Assembly (NCBI GenBank): GCA_030426295.1
Contig: JAUHYY010000051.1
Location: 1 to 7,525 of the forward strand
Source: a bacterium
GTDB taxonomy: Bacteria > Patescibacteriota > Gracilibacteria > UBA1369 > GCA-2718715
Direction of reading: 5' to 3'
DNA: 7,525 nucleotides
Shown here: positions 1 to 5,558 of the stretch, piece by piece
Layout: each line of letters opens with the position of its first letter
How positions within the stretch are numbered: position 1 is the stretch's first letter
Notes under the pieces: generated by a model
The model's input: the letters and a program-made list of their open reading frames with translations, nothing else
Database searches by the model: none
Told to the model about the DNA's origin: nothing
Position numbers and translations under genes: made by a program

Positions 1-1292
1 ATATGTTCCGATCTACCAACGAGGATTCCCTTGTCTTCTTTAATATATTCAACAAGCACATCAATTGTCTTACCTTCAAAATACTTACATTTAGCACTAG
101 AGCTCTCTCTCAAAATATCATTTAATTTATGCCATCTTCTTGCTTTCTCTTTACGTTCTACGTCATCAACCATAAGTTTATCTGCAATCGTACCTTTACG
201 AGCAGAGAACTGAGAAATATAAGCTAAATCAAACTGCATTTCTTCAAAAAACTTACAAGTCTCTTCAAATTGCTCTTCAGTCTCACCACAGAACCCAACA
301 ATCATATCAGTAGTAATTGCGCAGTCAGGCATTCTTTCACGAATATACTCAACGATGCCTCTGAATTTAGCAGTATCATAGTTTCTATTCATCTTCTTTA
401 GAACTGCATCAGAACCAGATTGCAGCGGCAAATGAATACAAGGCATAAGAGTCCTGCCAAAGGCAATCGTATCAATTACATCAGGCGTCATATCTTGAGG
501 ATGGGGCGAAGTAAACCTCAGCCTCTTAAGACCAGGAATTGTATCAATCTTCTTTAAAAGCTGCACAAACGGAGCCTCATCATAACTGAACTTCCCAGAC
601 TTCTTATCAATCCAGCTTAATCCATAACTATTAACATTTTGCCCTAGCAGAGTGATCTCTTTGCATCCACCCTCAACAAGTTCAACTGCCTCATTATGTA
701 TTTCATCAACTCTACGACTCATCTCACGCCCACGAGAGTAGGGAACAATACAATACGTACAAAACTTGTCGCACCCAGTCATAATAGGAATATAAGCCTG
801 AAACGGAGTCTCATACTTAGGTTGGATCTTAAAATAGTTATCTATCTCAGCTTCAGACAAATCAGCAATGCCAAGCATTGGTCTTACTTCTTTAAGAAGA
901 TTACCAATCTGTGGCAGATCCTTTATCTGAAATACAAAATCGATACAATCAAGACGCTTCAATAAATCGTCACGAGTATCACTATGAACTGTGCTAGTTA
1001 CTCTTGTCATGCAGCCTGTAATTGCAGCAAGCACATCTGGATTCTTCTTTTTAAGCTTTCGAACTCTTTTCATTTGCCCCAGGACCCTATCTTCAGCTTT
1101 CTGTTTAATAGAGCAAGTATTAAAGATTATCAGTGTCGCTTCGTCTATATCTTCGACCTTTTTATAACCAAAGCTTTCAATCAGTGCAGAAAGCCGCTCA
1201 GAATCAGAATGATTCATCTGACATCCAAAGGTCATAACATGATAGGTAAGAGTACCTAAATCCGATAATTTTTTCTTATAATCAATGCTCAT
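1..1292 (-). CDS. miaB: tRNA-2-methylthio-N6-dimethylallyladenosine synthase MiaB (3' end outside window)
   Basis: MiaB is a cytosolic radical-SAM enzyme that adds a methylthio group to i6A at position 37 of tRNAs reading UNN codons, after MiaA has isopentenylated the base. I read 430 codons without a stop; the frame runs off the window. The N-terminal UPF0004 domain has TFGCQMN (Cys24), NTCS (Cys60) and TGCM (Cys94), the three ligands of the auxiliary 4Fe-4S cluster. The radical-SAM motif GCDKFCTYC gives Cys174, Cys178 and Cys181. LLGQNVNSYG (216-224) and LPLQSGSD (288-295) are typical of MiaB rather than RimO or MtaB. A TRAM tRNA-binding domain begins near residue 400 and is cut in VGRSEH; roughly 30 residues are probably missing. 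The ATG at 1292 is preceded by in-frame stops and sits at the usual distance before the first Cys motif. No Shine-Dalgarno sequence is visible. It is transcribed divergently from the RNA locus. Confidence 0.95.
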   Translation of the reverse strand, partial: MSIDYKKKLSDLGTLTYHVMTFGCQMNHSDSERLSALIESFGYKKVEDIDEATLIIFNTCSIKQKAEDRVLGQMKRVRKLKKKNPDVLAAITGCMTRVTSTVHSDTRDDLLKRLDCIDFVFQIKDLPQIGNLLKEVRPMLGIADLSEAEIDNYFKIQPKYETPFQAYIPIMTGCDKFCTYCIVPYSRGREMSRRVDEIHNEAVELVEGGCKEITLLGQNVNSYGLSWIDKKSGKFSYDEAPFVQLLKKIDTIPGLKRLRFTSPHPQDMTPDVIDTIAFGRTLMPCIHLPLQSGSDAVLKKMNRNYDTAKFRGIVEYIRERMPDCAITTDMIVGFCGETEEQFEETCKFFEEMQFDLAYISQFSARKGTIADKLMVDDVERKEKARRWHKLNDILRESSSAKCKYFEGKTIDVLVEYIKEDKGILVGRSEH

Positions 1293-1315
1293 AGCAGGAA
1301 TTTTAACGTTTTAAA

Positions 1316-1342
1316 GTTATATAAAAGCAATAAAAAACACAA
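1316..1342 (-). promoter_or_regulatory. possible miaB promoter
   Basis: On the minus strand TTGTGT (1342-1337) is followed after 15 bp by TATAAC (1321-1316), which would start transcription roughly 17 nt before the miaB ATG. The -35 box is imperfect and the spacer short, and the region is AT-rich, so this is a weak prediction. Confidence 0.3.
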
Positions 1343-1361
1343 GTACATCTAAAATCTACTT

Positions 1362-1375
1362 GGCTTATTTAAGCC
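1362..1375. repeat. perfect 14-bp inverted repeat between divergent genes
   Basis: GGCTTATTTAAGCC is two 6-bp arms (GGCTTA and TAAGCC) around TT. It lies between the miaB promoter region and the promoter of the plus-strand RNA. No T-run follows on either strand, so it is not a normal terminator. It could be an operator or chance. Confidence 0.4.
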
Positions 1376-1435
1376 GTTTACATATCGCAAAATCGACGCA
1401 CAATATATCTCATAGATTCTGTCTACAACATGTTT

Positions 1436-1463
1436 TTGACTTTTATTCTATCTGCGATACAAT
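1436..1463 (+). promoter_or_regulatory. sigma70-type promoter for the non-coding RNA
   Basis: TTGACT (1436-1441) and TACAAT (1458-1463) are separated by 16 bp; each hexamer differs from consensus at one position. The start site would fall near 1470. No protein gene begins downstream, and the first strong terminator is at 2058-2079, so the product should be an untranslated RNA of about 610 nt. Confidence 0.6.
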
Positions 1464-1523
1464 CGTATGATTTCAACAGTTAAAAAGTAATAAAACAACT
1501 GAAACAAGAAATCACTCTCAACT

Positions 1524-1578
1524 AAGAAAAGTGAGAAATAAAAAAGATCATTTACAGACCGGCCAAGAAAAGTGAGAA
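1524..1578 (+). repeat. 14-nt direct repeat near the 5' end of the RNA
   Basis: AAGAAAAGTGAGAA occurs exactly at 1524-1537 and 1565-1578, a 41-bp period. TCACT (1512-1516) can pair with AGTGA of the first copy, which makes a small hairpin. Only two copies are present, with no matching spacers, so this is not a CRISPR array. Confidence 0.6.
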
Positions 1579-1664
1579 GTCCCACTAGTTAAATTCTCTT
1601 TAGACTAAAAGTTCTAAGAGCCCAATTAAATCGAGTTAAGGGACATCTATAAATAAAGCAAAAA

Positions 1665-1713
1665 AGGACAAGCTAAGTAGCTTCTCCTCTACGTAAAGTT
1701 ACTTAGTTTTCCT
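1665..1713 (+). other. long RNA hairpin within the non-coding RNA
   Basis: CTAAGTAGCTT (1673-1683) pairs with AAGTTACTTAG (1696-1706) over 11 bp with one G-U, around a 12-nt loop. The helix continues outward through AAG/TTT and AGGA/TCCT with C1669 bulged, about 18 bp in all. This is much longer than expected by chance and supports a folded RNA. Confidence 0.6.
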
Positions 1714-1987
1714 CTTCTGCTTTGTGCTGGTATAAGCCTAACCAACTTTTACCAACGAAACCCCCCTGCTTGGTAATTTGCTGCTTAGTTTTTTTGATCA
1801 TTTTGATCCTAACAGACAAGTTACACCAAAACAAGCGGTCCGAAAGAGGGGATACGGAACAAAAACTATAGATTTATCTATCAGATTTTGGAAAGTACTC
1901 CTGGTAAGACTTAAAACTAACCGAAGCAAGGCAGATTATAATGGTTAGCTGGTAACTAACAAAAGGCAGATGGCCTTAGAATACACA

Positions 1988-2032
1988 TCCTCAATACGCT
2001 TATGGTAATTTATTACCTGTATTGTCCCAGGA
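1988..2032 (+). other. multi-part hairpin near the 3' end of the RNA
   Basis: TCCT (1988-1991) pairs with AGGA (2029-2032), CAATAC (1992-1997) with GTATTG (2019-2024), and GGTAA (2004-2008) with TTACC (2013-2017) around a TTTA loop. Asymmetric internal loops separate the three helices. The same TTTA loop caps the hairpin at 1868-1881. Confidence 0.55.
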
Positions 2033-2057
2033 TTTTCTGAGATCACCTACCTTGGAA

Positions 2058-2079
2058 CCCCGCTTCGGCGGGGTTTTTT
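2058..2079 (+). terminator. intrinsic terminator of the non-coding RNA
   Basis: CCCCGC (2058-2063), a TTCG tetraloop (2064-2067) and GCGGGG (2068-2073) form a very stable hairpin, extended by A-T pairs, and are followed by six T (2074-2079). It acts on the plus strand, where no convincing protein gene lies upstream in this window, and stands 159 bp before the next gene start. Confidence 0.92.
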
Positions 2080-2182
2080 CTTTTATACAAAAATCCTTCG
2101 TGCACAAAGCTATTGACCAACTGGGGATTGATGAAATGTCGCAGAGAATCCTTTATAAAGCCAGATGCGCAAAACGGTATTC

Positions 2183-2216
2183 GGCAGAGGTGTTGACAGG
2201 GTGTGTATTTTATGAG
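2183..2216 (+). promoter_or_regulatory. possible promoter of the 241-residue gene (abnormal spacing)
   Basis: A perfect TTGACA lies at 2193-2198 inside a block nearly identical to the promoter of the 53-residue gene. The best -10-like hexamer, TATGAG (2211-2216), is only 12 bp away, too close for normal sigma70 use. It is exactly 28 nt ahead of the ATG, the same distance as in the downstream promoter. The rest of 2080-2238 holds nothing else I recognise. Confidence 0.35.
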
Positions 2217-2238
2217 AAAGTACTAAACTCTAAATTTC

Positions 2239-2964
2239 ATGATGAAACAAAAAGTATACGCACTTAAAGCACCACATCCCTTTGAAGGACAACGTGTAAG
2301 TGATCCAACTGTAGTTGAATTACAGACAGATTTAATAGGTATAATTGCAGGTTACCACAGTGAAATATCTTTATTTTTAGAAGGCCTAACATCAAGGGGG
2401 CATCAACAAATAACTGATATGGTAAGTTCTGGAGATGAAGAGGAATATAGAAGTATTGCAAGTAAAGCATTTGAACTGGGGAAAGAAACTACATGGCACA
2501 ATGCTTTAATTATTGCTGAAATAATAAAACAACGGGCTAAAAAAGTTGAAGTAGCACTTCGACCAACAGAAGAGGATATAAGAGGGATAAATATGGTATT
2601 TAAAATGACCTCTCATGAAAAACTATCCGATGAAGAGTTTGATCTGATAATTGAGTACATGAGGCAAAATCCAAATGCTGAGGATCATAATTTTGAATTG
2701 CTAGTATTTAATACAAGAGCTTTTCACGGTGATAAAGAGGCTGCAAGGTGCATAAGAGAGTACGGTACAGAGAGAAATGTTATTATCATTGGATCAAAGC
2801 ATCCTCTAGCAGGATGGGAAGATGAATTCGATTTAACAACACTTGAGTTAGATTTTCATAATCCAAATATTGAATTAGTAGGTAGTTTAGAACCCCAGCT
2901 TAAAAAAGCCATAGAAGACTACCTAGAGAGAAGAGGCAGGGTGTTGACAGAAGGTCTAAAATAA
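2239..2964 (+). CDS. uncharacterised 241-residue soluble protein
   Basis: I do not recognise this family with confidence. The protein looks cytosolic, acidic and mixed alpha/beta, with no signal peptide or membrane segment. An N-terminal part with VELQTDLIGII (residues 26-36) and LFLEGLTSRG is followed by helical, charged sequence, then a beta-like VIIIGSKHPLAG and an acidic C-terminus. A buried strand ending in LEG, later followed by a hydrophobic strand ending GxxH, faintly recalls the ChaN/TraB/Tiki group of putative hydrolases, but the catalytic pattern is not convincing. The ATG at 2239 (or the second ATG at 2242) is the first after an in-frame TAA at 2224. No Shine-Dalgarno sequence is seen. 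It follows the RNA terminator, so it probably has its own promoter, and the promoter of the next gene starts within its last codons. Confidence 0.85.
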   Translation: MMKQKVYALKAPHPFEGQRVSDPTVVELQTDLIGIIAGYHSEISLFLEGLTSRGHQQITDMVSSGDEEEYRSIASKAFELGKETTWHNALIIAEIIKQRAKKVEVALRPTEEDIRGINMVFKMTSHEKLSDEEFDLIIEYMRQNPNAEDHNFELLVFNTRAFHGDKEAARCIREYGTERNVIIIGSKHPLAGWEDEFDLTTLELDFHNPNIELVGSLEPQLKKAIEDYLERRGRVLTEGLK

Positions 2965-2972
2965 GGTATGAT
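2944..2972 (+). promoter_or_regulatory. near-consensus sigma70 promoter of the 53-residue gene
   Basis: TTGACA (2944-2949) and TATGAT (2967-2972) are separated by exactly 17 bp, with one mismatch in twelve consensus positions. The -35 box lies within the coding end of the upstream gene and the -10 box just after its stop. Initiation near 2979 gives a leader of about 15 nt before the ATG at 2995. Confidence 0.75.
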
Positions 2973-2994
2973 ATTATGTTAAGTAACTACAAAT

Positions 2995-3156
2995 ATGCCT
3001 TTCTTATTATCACAAAACAAAAAGATTCTAGTATCTGTCGTAACACTTAGTTTAATGGTTTTCTCAGGCTTCATGCTTGCATTCGACCAAAACAACGATG
3101 CATCGTTAAACGCTAAAGCAAGTGTTATTAGTGCGCAAGAAGGGGGATCCCACTAA
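2995..3156 (+). CDS. small single-pass membrane or secreted peptide, 53 residues
   Basis: This short frame starts with ATG behind a near-consensus promoter and ends with TAA. The product has a basic N-terminus (NKK, residues 8-10), a hydrophobic stretch of about 20 residues (11-30, ILVSVVTLSL then MVFSGFMLAF) and a polar tail rich in Asn, Ala and Ser. That is either a membrane anchor with a short exported tail or a signal peptide that would release about 23 residues after MLA. I recognise no family. Its stop overlaps the leuS stop on the opposite strand (shared CTAA at 3153-3156), so no terminator fits between them. The leader has no Shine-Dalgarno sequence. A chance frame is possible, but promoter, start and signal-like N-terminus together argue for a real gene. 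Confidence 0.6.
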   Translation: MPFLLSQNKKILVSVVTLSLMVFSGFMLAFDQNNDASLNAKASVISAQEGGSH

Positions 3157-5555
3157 GCCTTAACAACAAAATTCACAAGTTTATTTGGAACGTAGATAGT
3201 CTTTAAGATTTCTGCATCTTCAAGGTATTTAACTACGTTTCCTTCATTTGAAGCCATATCAACAACTTGAGCTTGTTCACTATCTCTTGCAACATTTATG
3301 CTTCCTCGAAGCTTACCATTCACTTGAATAACAATCTGAACATTTGATTCAACTGTTTTAGCTGCATCAAATTCAGGCCACTCAGCATTAAATACACTTC
3401 CTTCTTGCCCAAGCACTTCTTGCCAAGATTCTTCAGCAAAATGAGGCGCTAGGGGAGCAAGCATCACAATTAATTTAAGCTTATCATCTTTAGATATACC
3501 ATTTTGAGATACAAAGTTAACGTATTCCATTAAAGCAGCAATTGCAGTATTGAAATGGAAGTTCTCCATATCTGTCGTAACCTTTTTAATAGTCTGATGA
3601 AGCTTAACTTCTGATTCTGCATTACCTTCTGAATCTTCGTTTAATAGCTTCCAAACCTTATCTCTGAATCTAACAATCCCAGTAATACCTCTATCGCTCC
3701 AGTCACCACCTTCTGTGTAAGGTCCCATAAACATTAGGTACATTCTGAATACATCACTACCAAATCTTTCAACGAATTCATCAGGGCTAACCACGTTACC
3801 TTTAGACTTACTCATCTTTGCTCCGTCTTTAGTAATCAAACCCTGATGCACAAGTCTCTTGAAAGGTTCTTTATATTTCACATAACCAAGATCATGCAGA
3901 GCCATATTAATGAACCGCGCGTACAATAGATGCATACAAGCATGCTCAGGCCCACCAATATACATATCAACAGGAGACCAGTTATTTGTCTTTTCTATAT
4001 TAAATGGAGCACTTTCCTCTGTAGCAGAAGGGTATCTCAAATAATACCAACTAGAACAAACAAATGTATCCATGGTATCAACTTCTGGAGTCCAACCTGC
4101 ACCAAAGATTTTCTCTGTTCTTTCAAATAGTTCTTTCGAAGTAGCTAAAGGAGAAACTCCCTCAGGATTATAATCAACATCTGTCGGTAGTTCCCATGGT
4201 AAGTATTCTTCAGGCACTAAGTGAGCCTTTCCTTCTGGATCATAAACAACTGGAATAGGTGCACCCCAATATCTTTGCCTAGAAACAAGCCAGTCTCTGA
4301 GCTTGTATTGGATAGTCCCTTCACCTGCATTCATTTCTTCAAGCTTCTTAGTAATTGCTAATCTACCTTCCAAGATATCCATTCCTGTGAAATCATCAGA
4401 ATCAATAATCTTACCTTTAACGTTATACTTATCTACATCATCGTATACAAAAGTCTCACCATTCGTATCAGCAATCGACTGTACGATTTCGAATCCATAC
4501 TGGTTAGCAAAATCCATATCTCTTTGATCATGAGCTGGTACACCCATAACAACTCCTGTACCGTAGTTCATAAGAACATAGTCAGCTACCCATAGAGGCA
4601 CTTTTTTGCCAGTTAATGGGTGAACTACAAATGCTCCAGTATTTACACCAGTTTTCTCTTTACCTTCAGCAGTTCTATCAATATCAGATTTCTTTTTAGC
4701 TTCATTAACATACTCAGCAACAGAATCTTTATGTTCATCAGTAACCAGGTTCATAAGTTCAGGATGCTCAGGACTAATCACAACAAAAGTTACTCCATAA
4801 ACTGTATCAACAGTTGTTGTAAAAGTACTTAATGTTAAATCACTACCATCAACTTTCCAGTCAACGTTACACCCCTTACTTTTACCAATCCAATTCTTCT
4901 GCATCAACACTGTCTTTTGCGGCCAATCAAGTTCGCTATGATCAAGTAGCTGATCAGCATAATCAGTAATCTTGAAGAACCATTGAGCTAAATCTTTTTT
5001 AGTTACTTCACTATCACATCTTTCACATTTACCATCTTGAACCTGCTCGTTAGCAAGTACAGTCTGACAACTTGGGCACCAATTCACAGGTGCTTTCTTC
5101 TTATAACAAAGTTCATTTTCATAAAGCTTCGAGAACACCCACTGAGTCCATTTATAGTACTCAGGCGACGACGTTACTACTTCATGAGTCCAATCCCACA
5201 TAGCACCAATCGACTTAAGCTGCTTTCGCATGTGGTCAATATTATTCATAGTGCTTTCAGCAGGTGGAGTCCCAGTCTTAATTGCATAATTCTCAGCAGG
5301 AAGACCAAAACTATCAAACCCCATTGGCTGTAAAACGGTGTGGCCTTGTAGTCTCTTAAAACGACCATGAATATCAGTCCCACCGTAGTTGTACCAGTGC
5401 CCAATATGTAGCCTATCACCTGATGGGTAAGGGAACATCACAAGATTATAATATTTATTACTATCAGCAACCGAAGTATCTACATTATAAAGTTGCTCTT
5501 TGGCCCAGTAACGCTGCCATTTTTCTTCTATTTCATTGGATGTGTAATCTTGCAT
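3153..5555 (-). CDS. leuS: leucyl-tRNA synthetase
   Basis: LeuRS is a class I enzyme that charges tRNA-Leu with leucine using ATP in the cytosol. The 800-residue protein is complete and slightly shorter than the usual 810-880. FPYPSG (41-46) leads into HIGH (50-53). The zinc knuckle ligands are Cys160, Cys163, Cys177 and Cys180. The CP1 editing domain, about 220-410, has a threonine-rich strand at 245-251 and GTGVVMGVPAHDQRD (332-346), including the editing-site aspartate. WLVSRQRYWG (422-431) returns to the catalytic core, KMSKS is 580-584, and the helical anticodon-binding domain and C-terminal domain (VQIVIQVNGKLRG, near 739-751) follow. One oddity is TTTVDT in place of the common TTRPDT in the editing strand. 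The ATG at 5555 is 3 nt after the stop of the pilin gene, without a Shine-Dalgarno sequence, so it is probably cotranscribed and perhaps coupled. No terminator follows its TAG. Confidence 0.98.
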   Translation of the reverse strand: MQDYTSNEIEEKWQRYWAKEQLYNVDTSVADSNKYYNLVMFPYPSGDRLHIGHWYNYGGTDIHGRFKRLQGHTVLQPMGFDSFGLPAENYAIKTGTPPAESTMNNIDHMRKQLKSIGAMWDWTHEVVTSSPEYYKWTQWVFSKLYENELCYKKKAPVNWCPSCQTVLANEQVQDGKCERCDSEVTKKDLAQWFFKITDYADQLLDHSELDWPQKTVLMQKNWIGKSKGCNVDWKVDGSDLTLSTFTTTVDTVYGVTFVVISPEHPELMNLVTDEHKDSVAEYVNEAKKKSDIDRTAEGKEKTGVNTGAFVVHPLTGKKVPLWVADYVLMNYGTGVVMGVPAHDQRDMDFANQYGFEIVQSIADTNGETFVYDDVDKYNVKGKIIDSDDFTGMDILEGRLAITKKLEEMNAGEGTIQYKLRDWLVSRQRYWGAPIPVVYDPEGKAHLVPEEYLPWELPTDVDYNPEGVSPLATSKELFERTEKIFGAGWTPEVDTMDTFVCSSWYYLRYPSATEESAPFNIEKTNNWSPVDMYIGGPEHACMHLLYARFINMALHDLGYVKYKEPFKRLVHQGLITKDGAKMSKSKGNVVSPDEFVERFGSDVFRMYLMFMGPYTEGGDWSDRGITGIVRFRDKVWKLLNEDSEGNAESEVKLHQTIKKVTTDMENFHFNTAIAALMEYVNFVSQNGISKDDKLKLIVMLAPLAPHFAEESWQEVLGQEGSVFNAEWPEFDAAKTVESNVQIVIQVNGKLRGSINVARDSEQAQVVDMASNEGNVVKYLEDAEILKTIYVPNKLVNFVVKA

Positions 5556-5558
5556 TTT

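Larger units (their letters stand above)
1470..2079 (+). ncRNA. candidate large structured non-coding RNA, family unknown
   Basis: The stretch is bounded by a good promoter and a strong intrinsic terminator on the same strand, and no convincing protein gene lies between. Visible helices include GTCCC (1579-1583) with GGGAC (1640-1644), enclosing a CTCTT/AAGAG hairpin near 1596-1620; a long stem 1665-1683 with 1696-1713; TACCAA (1750-1755) with TTGGTA (1770-1775); ATAGA (1868-1872) with TCTAT (1877-1881); GTTAG (1944-1948) with CTAAC (1956-1960); and a multi-part hairpin 1988-2032. I looked for and did not find the RNase P P4 strand GAGGAAAGTCC, the tmRNA elements GGATTCGAC and a GGTTCRA T-loop, the SRP RNA GGAAGCAGC motif, or paired group I intron P7 segments. 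It could be a divergent known RNA, a novel RNA, or a very long leader. The promoter and terminator are the firm evidence; the 5' end is inferred. Confidence 0.6.

Noticed and set aside
696..1259. Plus-strand frames of 89 and 91 codons
   Set aside because: They are antisense to miaB, whose catalytic and cluster-binding motifs are intact.
1524..1578. CRISPR array
   Set aside because: Only two 14-nt copies, too short and too few, without cas genes in the window.
1600..1610. AGACTA resembling a group I intron R segment
   Set aside because: No complementary S segment with TAGTC or P/Q elements was found downstream.
1658..1696. Short frame beginning GCA AAA AAG as a possible tmRNA tag
   Set aside because: It ends without an Ala-Leu-Ala-Ala-like sequence, and there is no tRNA-like domain around it.
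1470..2079. tmRNA or RNase P RNA
   Set aside because: No GGATTCGAC, T-loop GGTTCRA, CCA end or ALAA tag for tmRNA, and no GAGGAAAGTCC or matching P4 3' strand for RNase P RNA. GGAAAGT near 1890 lacks the flanking context. A very divergent form cannot be excluded by eye.
2022..2267. Plus-strand open frame of 81 codons
   Set aside because: It runs straight through the strong terminator hairpin and its T-run and into the start of the 241-residue gene in another frame. The protein has no recognisable features.
3930..5333. Several plus-strand frames of 66-98 codons
   Set aside because: They are shadows of leuS, which is complete with all class I synthetase motifs.
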